DNA of 64,000 nt from Arcicella sp040387735 (GTDB lineage Bacteria > Bacteroidota > Bacteroidia > Cytophagales > Spirosomataceae), in assembly GCA_040387735.1 (NCBI GenBank), contig JAZKDE010000028.1, forward strand, positions 1-64,000. Direction: 5' to 3'. Shown here piece after piece: positions 1-7,834 of this stretch. The first letter of the stretch is position 1; every line of letters starts with the position of its first letter. Below the pieces are notes generated by a model. It was given only the letters and a program-made list of their open reading frames with translations, made no database searches and was not told where the DNA came from. The position numbers and the translations under genes are program-made.

Positions 1-621
1 TTTGATGCAACGATTGAGATTTTTGAGAAATTGATGTGTTTGTTACATCCGTATATGCCATTTATTACCGAAGAAATTTGGCAAGCTTTGGCACAACGCA
101 ACGAAGGCGAAAGTATTTGTAGAACAGAATTCCCAACGGGCGGAAACGTAAATACGGAGCTTTTAGCCAGTTTTGATGTAATGTTTGAATTAGTATCAAA
201 AATCCGTGAGACACGCAATGCCAAACAACTTTCTCCGAAAATTGCTTTGCCATTAGCCATCAAAACGGAGAATAAAGGACGTTACGAAAACATCGAATCC
301 ATTATTGAAAAATTGGCGAACACAGAAACAATTAGTTACGTCTCCGACAAAGTGGATGGAGCTTTGTCATTCGTAGTAAAATCTGACGAATTCTTTATTA
401 CGCTTGAAGGAGAAATCGACGTTGAAGCAGAATTAGAAGCCGCTCAAAAGGATTTGGAATACAATTTAGGTTTCAAAAAGGCGACCGAAGCCAAATTGGC
501 CAACGAGCGTTTTGTAGCCAATGCCAAACCAGAATTAGTAGAAAGAGAACGCCAAAAATTAGCCGATGCCGAGTCAAAAATTAAGGCTTTGGAAGAGAGC
601 ATTTTCCGTCTAAAAAAATAG
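1..621 (+). CDS. valS: Valine--tRNA ligase, C-terminal part
   Basis: The reading frame is open from base 1, so this is the 3' end of a gene that starts outside the window; about 206 residues are seen. The start of the fragment carries LHPYMPFITEEIWQ, the conserved helix of the class I tRNA-synthetase anticodon-binding domain as found in ValRS. The last 70 residues are charged and helical (EAELEAAQKDLEYN, then lysine/glutamate-rich), matching the ValRS C-terminal coiled-coil arm that contacts the tRNA. The enzyme charges tRNA-Val in the cytoplasm. The catalytic HIGH and KMSKS parts lie upstream and cannot be checked. A REP-like hairpin follows the stop. Confidence 0.93.
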   Translation, partial: FDATIEIFEKLMCLLHPYMPFITEEIWQALAQRNEGESICRTEFPTGGNVNTELLASFDVMFELVSKIRETRNAKQLSPKIALPLAIKTENKGRYENIESIIEKLANTETISYVSDKVDGALSFVVKSDEFFITLEGEIDVEAELEAAQKDLEYNLGFKKATEAKLANERFVANAKPELVERERQKLADAESKIKALEESIFRLKK

Positions 622-625
622 ATTA

Positions 626-683
626 GTAACACAGACTTTGGTCTATAAATCAATTAATATCTACAGATTAAAGTCTGTGTTAC
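626..683. repeat. REP-like inverted repeat
   Basis: Arms at 626-644 (starts gtaacacagacttt) and 665-683 (ends aaagtctgtgttac) pair over 19 positions, with two G-U pairs as RNA, around a 20-nt AT-rich loop. It lies between valS and the glycosyltransferase gene. It lacks a good T-run, so it is read as a REP-type repeat rather than a plain terminator. Its outer ends resemble those at 5961-6060 and 11631-11691. Confidence 0.6.
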
Positions 684-693
684 ATTTTAGTCA

Positions 694-1566
694 ATGAAAA
701 TATCAGGTTTCACATTTGTTAGAAATGCCATAAAATTCGACTATCCCGTAGTCGAGGCAATCATGTCTATCCTTCCACTTTGCGATGAAGTAGTGGTGGC
801 GGTTGGGAATTCGGAAGATGAAACTTTAGCTCTTATTCAGTCCATTAATTCGCCAAAAATAAAAATCATTGAAACTATTTGGGATGATTCTATGCGAAAA
901 GATGGAATTGTCTTGGCTCTCGAAACCGATAAAGCATTAGCAGCGGTTGCAAAAGATGCTGATTGGTGCTTTTATATTCAGGGCGATGAAGTGGTTCACG
1001 AACAATATTTACCCGTCATTAAGCAAGCAATGGAAGAGCATTTATCCAATCCGGCGGTAGAAGGACTTTTATTCAAATACCAACATTTTTACGGCTCTTA
1101 TAATTATGTTGGCGACGCTCATTGGTGGTATCGTCGGGAAATTAGGGTGATTCGGAACACAGGAAAAGTTGCTTCTTATAAAGATGCACAAGGCTTCAGA
1201 ACAACTGATAATCAGAAACTTAACGTAAAATTAATTGATGCCTATATTTATCATTACGGTTGGGTTAAACCTCCCGAAAAGCAAAAAGAGAAGATTAAAG
1301 ATTTCAATAAATATTGGCATGATGGCGAAGAATTGGAAGGAATCAGAGAAAAAGCTGATAATTTCGACTATTCTCAAGTAGATTCTTTAGCAATTTTTAC
1401 AGGTACGCATCCGCAGGTAATGCAAGCTCGCATCGCCCGCATGAATTGGCTTTTTGACTTTGATATTAAAGAAAAAAAACTATCTACCAAACACCAAATT
1501 AAACTTTGGATTGAGAAATTGACGGGCAAACGTTTCGGGGAATATCGGAATTATCGAATTATTTGA
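694..1566 (+). CDS. Glycosyltransferase family 2-like protein
   Basis: A 290-residue soluble protein. The N-terminus (MKISGFTFVRNA, then a hydrophobic strand DEVVVAVGNSEDET at 31-44) follows the Rossmann-like start of GT-A glycosyltransferases. The acidic metal site is probably QGDEV near residues 96-100, in place of a classical DxD. A hydrophobic aromatic centre (HWWYRREIRVIR, about 147-158) is typical of the acceptor part. There is no membrane segment. The sugar and acceptor are unknown; a role in surface glycan synthesis is inferred from the family only. It stands alone, with phzF convergent 4 bases after its stop. Confidence 0.75.
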   Translation: MKISGFTFVRNAIKFDYPVVEAIMSILPLCDEVVVAVGNSEDETLALIQSINSPKIKIIETIWDDSMRKDGIVLALETDKALAAVAKDADWCFYIQGDEVVHEQYLPVIKQAMEEHLSNPAVEGLLFKYQHFYGSYNYVGDAHWWYRREIRVIRNTGKVASYKDAQGFRTTDNQKLNVKLIDAYIYHYGWVKPPEKQKEKIKDFNKYWHDGEELEGIREKADNFDYSQVDSLAIFTGTHPQVMQARIARMNWLFDFDIKEKKLSTKHQIKLWIEKLTGKRFGEYRNYRII

Positions 1567-1570
1567 GCTA

Positions 1571-2482
1571 TCACAAAATCCATTCTCCTTTAGAAACCCA
1601 CTGCACCTTCCCTCCTATTCTAATACTAAATTCAGTTTCGGAGATTTTTTGTCCGTCGTGGTATAAAATCGAAGGTCTCGGAATTTCGTAGCCTTGTTCT
1701 ACCGAAATTTTTACGGAATCAGTTCCCAAAAAATTGGTCTTCAATAAATACCCCAACAAACATCCGTTGGCACTTCCTGTGGCTGAATCTTCTTTTAACA
1801 TTCCATCTTCCAACAAAAACATCCGTCCATTCAACTGATTTTCAATCGAATACGTTTCTTTCGTAAACACGAAGAAATTCATAGATTTCCCCGATGGATG
1901 ATTGGTTTTATACAATTCATGCTTTAATAAAAAGCCCAAAACTTTATCGGCATTTGGTTTCATATTTTGAATTGCCGAAAGACTTTTTACGGGAATAATC
2001 AAAAATGCCAATCCCGTAGAAACTTCTAAAATCGGGAATTCAGCGTACATATCCTCCAACTGTAATCCTAAAATATCTGCTAATTCATCGGTCTGATATT
2101 TTTTCCCAAAAATGGGGTTAATCTGTTGCATCCAAAGTTTATCTTCCACAAAATCAACAGGTATTTTACCTATGCCTAAATTCAAAGCGGTATAATTTAC
2201 AGGTTGTTTTATTATCTGCTCACGAATCACAAAAGCCGTTCCCAAAGTCGGATGCCCCGCAAAAGGAATTTCTTGCTCCGTCGTAAAAATACGGACATCG
2301 TAACCTCCTGTTGTTGAAGTTTCAGTATTGACAAAAGTAGTTTCGGCAAAGTTGATTTCTTTGGCAATGGCTAACATTGTTTCCGAAGCAAGCGAATTAT
2401 CGTGTTCAAAAACGGCTAATTGATTGCCTTGATATTTATTTTCAGCGAATACATCGACGATGTAAAAAGGGAGGGTTTGCAT
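1571..2482 (-). CDS. PhzF family isomerase-like protein
   Basis: A 303-residue protein with the PhzF/diaminopimelate-epimerase fold signature: YIVDVFAENKYQGNQLAVF at the start, NFAETTFV with the presumed catalytic Glu47, IPFAGHPTLGTAFV around 73-87, and DSATGSANGCLLGYLL in the C-terminal half. Length and motif order match full-length PhzF proteins. PhzF isomerises dihydro-hydroxyanthranilate in phenazine synthesis, but no other phenazine gene is nearby, so this is best called PhzF-like with unknown substrate. It lies downstream of lhgO on the same strand with a hairpin between. Confidence 0.9.
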   Translation of the reverse strand: MQTLPFYIVDVFAENKYQGNQLAVFEHDNSLASETMLAIAKEINFAETTFVNTETSTTGGYDVRIFTTEQEIPFAGHPTLGTAFVIREQIIKQPVNYTALNLGIGKIPVDFVEDKLWMQQINPIFGKKYQTDELADILGLQLEDMYAEFPILEVSTGLAFLIIPVKSLSAIQNMKPNADKVLGFLLKHELYKTNHPSGKSMNFFVFTKETYSIENQLNGRMFLLEDGMLKEDSATGSANGCLLGYLLKTNFLGTDSVKISVEQGYEIPRPSILYHDGQKISETEFSIRIGGKVQWVSKGEWIL

Positions 2483-2530
2483 GGAGCTTTAATAATTAGG
2501 TAGATATGGAATAACATTTAGCGAAATTTG

Positions 2531-2569
2531 ATTTTGGATAGACAAAGAAGGGCATTGTCTATCCAAAAT
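2531..2569. terminator. Hairpin between lhgO and phzF-like gene
   Basis: A perfect 15-bp stem, attttggatagacaa at 2531-2545 and its complement at 2555-2569, with a 9-nt loop. It starts 3 bases after the lhgO stop. The T-tract on the minus strand is weak, so termination efficiency is uncertain; the core resembles the GACAA...TTGTC repeats at 5961-6060. Confidence 0.6.
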
Positions 2570-2571
2570 TT

Positions 2572-3771
2572 CTAAAACCTCCTCAAAGCCATTTCCGAAA
2601 CCGTCTGACCAATTGACAACGAAGAAGTCGCCGCTGGTGATGGGGCGTTAAGAATATTGATTACTTTTTCGTCTTCGATGATTGAGAAATCGTCCAAAAG
2701 TCCGCCTGTACGGTCGCAAGCTTGGGCTCTTACACCCGCACCGCCTTCGATGAGGTCAGATTCTTGAATATCTGGAATTAATTCTTGTAAAGCTTTGGTA
2801 AATGCGGCTTTCGAGAAACTGCGGTACATTTCGCCCAAACCTGTCTCCCAATATTTTGCCGCCACTTTCTGGAATCCGCCCCAAGTAAGGGTTTCCCACA
2901 ATTCTTTGGCATTGATGTCCATTTTCTTATAACCTTCTCTTCTGAATGCTAAAACAGCATTTGGTCCCGCCTCAATTCCTCCACGCATCATACGAGTAAA
3001 ATGTACACCTAAGAACGGGAAATTCGGGTCTGGTACTGGATAAATAAGGTTTTTCACCAAATGATGTTTTTCGGGACGAATCTTGAAATACTCTCCACGA
3101 AAAGGTACAATTCTCACGTCAATTGGCTTATCCTGAGACATTTGAGCCACTTTATCAGAATATAATCCTGCACAATTAATCACCAATTTTGTTTCGTAAG
3201 TATTGTTTTCAGTTTTTATAATGGACAGGGAATGACCTTTTGTTACGCCTATCACCTTTTCGCCAAATTGCAAATCAGCTCCCAAATTACGTAACTTATC
3301 CGCCATGCGTTGACACACTACTTTATAATCCACAATACCTGTTTGGGGTACCCACATTCCTTCTACACACGCCACATAAGGTTCGTATTCCTTTACTTCG
3401 GCAGCAGATATTTTACGAATTCCTTCCAAGCCATTTTGCTGTCCACGCACGTAAAGATTATCCAATTGTTGGCGCTGTTCTTCTTTCGTTGCCACGACAA
3501 CTTTCCCTGTAATTTCGTAAGGAATATTCTCTTGCTGACAAAATTCAATCAATTGATGATAACCCTGAATACAATTAGTCGCCTTCAATGAACCAGGTTT
3601 ATAATATAGTCCAGAGTGAATTACGCCCGAGTTATTTCCAGTTTGATGAACTGCAACCTCCCGTTCTTTTTCGAGTACCAAAATCTTCATATCAGGGCGT
3701 TGCTCCTTGATTCTGAGGGCAGTAGCCAAGCCAACAATTCCTCCACCAATTACGACAATATCGTGTTGCAT
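2572..3771 (-). CDS. lhgO: L-2-hydroxyglutarate oxidase
   Basis: A 399-residue FAD-dependent oxidoreductase. The N-terminal dinucleotide motif is VVIGGGIVGLATALRI (residues 6-21), followed by TGNNSGVIHSGLYYKPGSLK, a hallmark of LhgO/L2HGDH. Further family blocks are VVNCAGLYSD-like INCAGLYSDKVAQ, PFRGEYF and HFTRMMRGGIEAGPNAV. The C-terminus has GAGVRAQACDRTG and INILNAPSPAATSSLSIG, as in the family. It oxidises L-2-hydroxyglutarate to 2-oxoglutarate, probably feeding electrons to the membrane. A TATCTTTG -7 element sits 29 bases upstream of the ATG. Confidence 0.93.
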   Translation of the reverse strand: MQHDIVVIGGGIVGLATALRIKEQRPDMKILVLEKEREVAVHQTGNNSGVIHSGLYYKPGSLKATNCIQGYHQLIEFCQQENIPYEITGKVVVATKEEQRQQLDNLYVRGQQNGLEGIRKISAAEVKEYEPYVACVEGMWVPQTGIVDYKVVCQRMADKLRNLGADLQFGEKVIGVTKGHSLSIIKTENNTYETKLVINCAGLYSDKVAQMSQDKPIDVRIVPFRGEYFKIRPEKHHLVKNLIYPVPDPNFPFLGVHFTRMMRGGIEAGPNAVLAFRREGYKKMDINAKELWETLTWGGFQKVAAKYWETGLGEMYRSFSKAAFTKALQELIPDIQESDLIEGGAGVRAQACDRTGGLLDDFSIIEDEKVINILNAPSPAATSSLSIGQTVSEMALRRF

Positions 3772-3799
3772 ATTTCTTACTTTATGGTTATTTTAAACG

Positions 3800-3807
3800 C
3801 AAAGATA
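3800..3807 (-). promoter_or_regulatory. -7 promoter element of lhgO
   Basis: Reads TATCTTTG on the minus strand, an exact match to the Bacteroidota TAnnTTTG element, 29 bases before the lhgO start. No clear -33 TTTG is seen; the upstream space is taken by the terminator of the neighbouring lipoprotein gene. Confidence 0.6.
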
Positions 3808-3810
3808 CAA

Positions 3811-3849
3811 AAAAGCCCTGCAAGATTTTTTGAAATTTTGCAGGGCTTT
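3811..3849 (-). terminator. Terminator of the lipoprotein gene
   Basis: A 17-bp stem with one G-U pair (aaagccctgcaagattt against aaattttgcagggcttt) and a 4-nt loop, followed on the minus strand by a TTTT tract. It lies 24 bases after the stop of the lipoprotein gene at 3873 and abuts the lhgO -7 element. Confidence 0.8.
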
Positions 3850-3872
3850 CATATAAATTAAGCTTGTTGTAC

Positions 3873-4415
3873 TCAGATTGTTATTTGCGAAAATGACGTA
3901 ACTAACTCGGTTGTCGTTGCGGGTAATCCCAAAGATTGCATAGTTAATGCCCATAAAGCATCATCTCCAGCATCGGCTTTTTTAGCAGTTAGTGAGAAAT
4001 TAAATTTGTCAGTCGCCAAAACAACAATGTCAAAAACCTGTCTTTTTCCTTTATCATCGGTCAATATCAGTTGTTTTTCGTCAGCTCCAAACTTCCACGT
4101 TCCATTAGTCACCCCACTTTTTGATTCTGACAAATAAGAGCCATCAACTTTGTAAGTTACCTTCGTAGTACTGAGGTCGGATGAAAGATTTATTGAATTT
4201 GACCTTGAAAATTGAACTTTTGTTTGTCCTCCACCTCTCAAAGTAACTTCGCTATATTGCCAAGAATGAGCCGTTAACAACAAAGAATTAGTAGATGGGG
4301 GCGTTTCTACAACTCCAGTTCCCTGACTTGGGCTTATTCTTTCATCACAACTTTGTAAAAAAGCAGTGGTAATTATCAGGCACATCAACAGTATATGTTT
4401 CATCGTTTCTTTCAT
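3873..4415 (-). CDS. Putative lipoprotein, lipocalin-like size
   Basis: A 180-residue protein that I cannot place in a named family. A signal peptide with lipobox LQSC at residues 20-23 predicts a lipid anchor on Cys23. The mature part is mostly beta-strand (SWQYSEVTLRGGGQTKVQF, GTWKFGADEKQLILTDDKGK), a pattern seen in lipocalin-like Bacteroidota lipoproteins. A second start at residue 5 (base 4403) would give a more standard signal peptide. It is monocistronic with its own terminator. Confidence 0.7.
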   Translation of the reverse strand: MKETMKHILLMCLIITTAFLQSCDERISPSQGTGVVETPPSTNSLLLTAHSWQYSEVTLRGGGQTKVQFSRSNSINLSSDLSTTKVTYKVDGSYLSESKSGVTNGTWKFGADEKQLILTDDKGKRQVFDIVVLATDKFNFSLTAKKADAGDDALWALTMQSLGLPATTTELVTSFSQITI

Positions 4416-4571
4416 TGAGATATTTACTTTATAAAGAAAATTTTCAGTAATTTGTTTTATAAATGGCAGTTAAGCAAAATTTTACTTAAAATTTAAACGA
4501 ATAATACACCTTGAAATATATGTTTTTCGTTTGATTTTTAAAAATCAATTATCAAAAATCAGTCCTAAATT

Positions 4572-5423
4572 ATGAAAAATATCTTCTTGCTCTACTTTTT
4601 TGTTTTTCTTTTCAATATTCAGAGCATCGTAGCCCAAAATAAAACACCCGAACCTATTAAAAAATACCAACTCCAAATCAGGGCTTACGACACTGAAACC
4701 CGAGATGAACTTGAAGGAACTTACATCAAATTATATAATTTGACCAAAAAAAAACTCGTAGATTCTGCCGTTGTAATGAATGGTTTCGCTACTTTTTTGC
4801 TTGAAAAAGGAAATAATTATGACGTTTTAGGGCAACGAAGCCGTTATATGAGTCGGCGGGGAAATTTCAATGCAGCTTGTTATTTGCAAGACCCCAAAAA
4901 GGTTTTTTGTGTATCAGGTATCAATATTGAAAATGTCACAAAACAGTCAAATGGTATTGATTTAGTAGAAGGTGCGATTGGACTGAAGAAAATTCACATG
5001 AATGATTCTTTCAAAATTGAGAATATTCGTTACGACCTCAATAAATGGGAAATTCGGCCAGATGCCGCCAAAGAATTGGACAATTTAGTCCAGATATTAA
5101 GAGATAATCCCAATATTGTAGTTGAATTAGGCTCTCATACGGATTCTCGGGCAAGCGATGAATATAACTTAAATCTTTCTCAAAAACGTGCCGAATCAGC
5201 AGTAGAATATATTGTCAAAAAGGGTAAAATTCCACAAAACAGAATTTCAGCGAAAGGTTATGGAGAATCAAAATTATTGAATAAATGTGATGATGGTGTA
5301 GCTTGTACAGAGCTGGAACATGCTATGAACCGCAGAACAGAAATCAGAATTACTGGGTATTTGGTAGATGGCGTACCTGTAGATTTGAAAGGCGGAACAG
5401 CAGTTTCGGGAGATAGAAATTGA
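4572..5423 (+). CDS. OmpA-family peptidoglycan-binding protein
   Basis: A 283-residue exported protein with a signal peptide ending near VAQ (residue 22). Residues 30-140 have beta-rich sequence (YQLQIRAYDTETRDELEGTYI), probably a carboxypeptidase-regulatory or similar sandwich domain. Residues 155-270 form an OmpA C-terminal domain: ENIRYDLNKWEIRPDAAKEL, then VELGSHTDSRASDEYNLNLS, with the Asp and Arg that bind diaminopimelate, and AMNRRTEIRITG. It likely ties the outer membrane to peptidoglycan. A long hairpin ends the transcript, shared with convergent smpB. Confidence 0.88.
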   Translation: MKNIFLLYFFVFLFNIQSIVAQNKTPEPIKKYQLQIRAYDTETRDELEGTYIKLYNLTKKKLVDSAVVMNGFATFLLEKGNNYDVLGQRSRYMSRRGNFNAACYLQDPKKVFCVSGINIENVTKQSNGIDLVEGAIGLKKIHMNDSFKIENIRYDLNKWEIRPDAAKELDNLVQILRDNPNIVVELGSHTDSRASDEYNLNLSQKRAESAVEYIVKKGKIPQNRISAKGYGESKLLNKCDDGVACTELEHAMNRRTEIRITGYLVDGVPVDLKGGTAVSGDRN

Positions 5424-5500
5424 TTTTTGATGCTCGTAATTCGATGTTAGATATTTGGAAAAACCAATATCTAACATCGAATTACGAGCATCGAAAAATC
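5422..5500. terminator. Bidirectional terminator, ompA-like/smpB
   Basis: A perfect 26-bp stem (5429-5454 with 5467-5492) extended by flanking gatttttg/cgaaaaatc pairs, with a short loop. It sits exactly between the convergent stops and even overlaps both, with T-tracts on both sides. Confidence 0.85.
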
Positions 5501-5954
5501 ACTCTCTTTCCATACTCCGTTTTACATCTTTCTCTTTGATAGAATCTCGTTTGTCGTAGAGCTTTTTACCTTTTGCTAAGGCAATTTCTACTTTGGCGAA
5601 TCCCCGTTCAGAAATATACATACGAGTAGGAATTATCGTTAAACCCACGTCTTTCAAACTGTTTTGGAGTTTGCGTAATTCACGTTTGGTTAATAATAAT
5701 TTTCTATCCTGCAAGGGGGCGTGGTTGTAATGCGTCCCTTCGTTATACTTAGAAATATTCATTTGGCGGATATACAACCCTTCCCCTAAGAACAAGCAAT
5801 AAGCATCAGTCAAGTTGACTTTACCTTGACGAATGGACTTAATTTCTGTTCCCATTAGCATAATTCCAGCCGTATATTTTTCCAGAAAAGAATATTCGAA
5901 AGATGCCCTCCGATTTTTAATTTCTACGTGTTTTTCTATTTTCTCCTTTGCCAT
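5499..5954 (-). CDS. smpB: SsrA-binding protein SmpB
   Basis: A 151-residue basic protein of the usual SmpB length. Clear family blocks: NRRASFEYSFLEKYTAGIML, GTEIKSIRQGKVNLTDAYC, YNEGTHYNHAPLQDRKLLL and the C-terminal tail GKKLYDKRDSIKEKDVKR, which sits in the ribosomal A-site path. It binds tmRNA and helps rescue stalled ribosomes by trans-translation. No ssrA gene is recognised in this window. Confidence 0.96.
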   Translation of the reverse strand: MAKEKIEKHVEIKNRRASFEYSFLEKYTAGIMLMGTEIKSIRQGKVNLTDAYCLFLGEGLYIRQMNISKYNEGTHYNHAPLQDRKLLLTKRELRKLQNSLKDVGLTIIPTRMYISERGFAKVEIALAKGKKLYDKRDSIKEKDVKRSMERE

Positions 5955-5960
5955 TTTTTA

Positions 5961-6060
5961 TGTAGAGACAAGGTAATACCTTATCTTCGGTAGTGCAATT
6001 TTACATATATTAATTCAATAATTAGACAAAGAAGAGACAGGGCAATGCCTTGTCTCTACA
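5961..6060. repeat. REP-like double palindrome
   Basis: The left arm 5961-5987 (tgtagagacaaggtaatacc...) and right arm 6032-6060 (...aatgccttgtctctaca) are inverted copies. Each arm is also nearly palindromic by itself (aggtaatacct; agagacagggcaatgccttgtctct). The element lies between smpB and guaB, two minus-strand genes. A related core occurs at 37161-37196. Confidence 0.65.
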
Positions 6061-6071
6061 ATCTATAATCC

Positions 6072-7541
6072 CTATTTAGAGCTATAATTCGGTGCTTCTT
6101 TCGAGATTGAAATATCGTGAGGGTGACTTTCTTTCACACCTGCCGAAGTGATTTTTACGAATTGTGCTTTTTTCAAAGCATCAATTGAACCTGCTCCGCA
6201 ATATCCCATCCCTGCTTTTAAGCCACCAACCATTTGATAAATAATTTCCGAAACTGAACCTTTAAACGGTACACGTCCAACAATTCCTTCGGGTACTAAT
6301 TTTTTAATATCGTCTTCCGCATCTTGGAAATAACGGTCTTTTGAACCATCTTCCATTGCCTCCACAGAACCCATTCCACGATATGATTTAAACTTACGTC
6401 CTTCGTATAATACAACTTCACCTGGAGCTTCGTCAGTTCCTGCTAACATTGAACCCACCATGATTGAACTTGCACCACCAGCAATAGCTTTCACAATATC
6501 ACCCGAGAAACGAATTCCACCATCAGCTACAATTGGCACATCTAAATCAGCCACGGCTTTGGCAGCTTCATAAACAGCTGATAATTGAGGCATTCCCACA
6601 CCTGCAATGATACGAGTTGTACAAATACTTCCTGGTCCAACGCCAACTTTTACGGCATCGGCACCTGCTTCGGCTAATGCTCTTGCTCCTGCACCCGTTG
6701 CTACATTTCCGCACATTACTTCTAAACTTGGGAATGCTTTTTTCACTGATTTCAAAGCATCAATTACACCTTTTGAGTGTCCGTGAGCCGTATCAATACT
6801 TACAACGTCAACGCCAACACTTACCAATGCCGCCACACGGTCGAGTAAATCAGGTGTTACACCAACTGCCGCCCCAACTCTTAAACGTCCTAATGGGTCT
6901 TTACAAGCATTTGGGTGGCTTTTTCTTTTGATAATATCTTTGTAAGTTACCAATCCGATGAGTTTATATTCTGCATCTACGATTGGCAATTTTTCGATTT
7001 TATATTCTTGAAGGATAACTTCTGCATCATCTAAAGAAGTTCCTTTTTTAGCGGTGATTAGTTTCTCTGCAGTCATTACTTCCGTCACGGGGCGAGACAT
7101 ATCTCGCTGAAAACGTAAATCACGATTGGTTAAAATACCCACTAATTTTCCCGTATTATTGATGATAGGAATACCGCCAATTCTGGATTCTCGCATAATT
7201 TTTTGAGCATCTCCAATACTTTTATCTTCCGTTAAAGTAATTGGATCAATAATCATTCCCGACTCCGAACGTTTCACCTTTCTAACCTGTTCGGCTTGTT
7301 GAGCAATTGTCATATTTTTGTGAATAATTCCGATACCACCATTTTGAGCCATAGCAATGGCTAAATCAGCTTCAGTAACGGTATCCATTGCGGCAGAAAG
7401 AATTGGAATATTAAGAGTGATGTTCTTGGTCAGTCGTGTTTGAGTGGTAACTTCACGGGGAAGAACTTCAGAATAAGCGGGGAGGAGAAGCACGTCGTCA
7501 TAAGTAAGGGCTTCAAAAAGGAACTTCGATGAGTCTAACAT
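6072..7541 (-). CDS. guaB: Inosine-5'-monophosphate dehydrogenase
   Basis: Oxidises IMP to XMP with NAD+, the committed step to GMP. From the chosen start (MLDSSKFLFEALTYDD) it has 489 residues, standard for the family. A barrel core is interrupted by two CBS domains (about residues 95-205). The catalytic loop is GVGPGSICTTR with Cys near 307, and the flap contains YRGMGSVEAM. A longer frame begins at 7571, but a TAACTTTG promoter element covers 7574-7581, so the transcript would start inside that extension; the family start also favours 7541. Confidence 0.95.
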   Translation of the reverse strand: MLDSSKFLFEALTYDDVLLLPAYSEVLPREVTTQTRLTKNITLNIPILSAAMDTVTEADLAIAMAQNGGIGIIHKNMTIAQQAEQVRKVKRSESGMIIDPITLTEDKSIGDAQKIMRESRIGGIPIINNTGKLVGILTNRDLRFQRDMSRPVTEVMTAEKLITAKKGTSLDDAEVILQEYKIEKLPIVDAEYKLIGLVTYKDIIKRKSHPNACKDPLGRLRVGAAVGVTPDLLDRVAALVSVGVDVVSIDTAHGHSKGVIDALKSVKKAFPSLEVMCGNVATGAGARALAEAGADAVKVGVGPGSICTTRIIAGVGMPQLSAVYEAAKAVADLDVPIVADGGIRFSGDIVKAIAGGASSIMVGSMLAGTDEAPGEVVLYEGRKFKSYRGMGSVEAMEDGSKDRYFQDAEDDIKKLVPEGIVGRVPFKGSVSEIIYQMVGGLKAGMGYCGAGSIDALKKAQFVKITSAGVKESHPHDISISKEAPNYSSK

Positions 7542-7573
7542 GGCAAATAGTGTTGATAGTGTTATTTGCAAGT

Positions 7574-7581
7574 CAAAGTTA
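7574..7581 (-). promoter_or_regulatory. -7 promoter element of guaB
   Basis: Reads TAACTTTG on the minus strand, matching TAnnTTTG. Transcription would begin near 7567, leaving a leader of about 25 nt to the ATG at 7541. Confidence 0.55.
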
Positions 7582-7834
7582 CTACCAATTTTGTACTTTT
7601 AAAAGATTTTGTACATAATAGTTGTTAAATGATTGTGAAATTCTGATAATATGCGATATTTTAGCTTTTTTTCTTTAATGTTTTNNNNNNNNNNATAATG
7701 TGAGATTTCTCAAAGTTGATGGCCACAACCTTCTCCCGATAAAACGAGTCAAAGGCACGACATCTCTTTTCGTTTCTTTTCTTTCTCTTTGTTTTATTTT
7801 TCCAGGCATGTTCCTCCTTTTCATGTTTCTTTAA
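7582..7834. other. Intergenic region with assembly gap
   Basis: Bases 7685-7694 are N, so the sequence here is joined across a gap of unknown true size. After the gap there is a pyrimidine-rich stretch (7760-7860) full of T and C homopolymers, which codes for hydrophobic peptides in more than one frame and probably contains the damaged 5' end of apbE. I see no RNA gene here. Confidence 0.8.

Noticed and set aside
6617..6931. A leucine/histidine-rich frame opposite guaB
   Set aside because: Low-complexity (poly-Leu/His) mirror of the conserved IMP dehydrogenase core.
7701..7834. A riboswitch or other RNA element before apbE
   Set aside because: No TPP, FMN, SAM, cobalamin or other known riboswitch core is seen; the region is next to the N gap and pyrimidine-rich.
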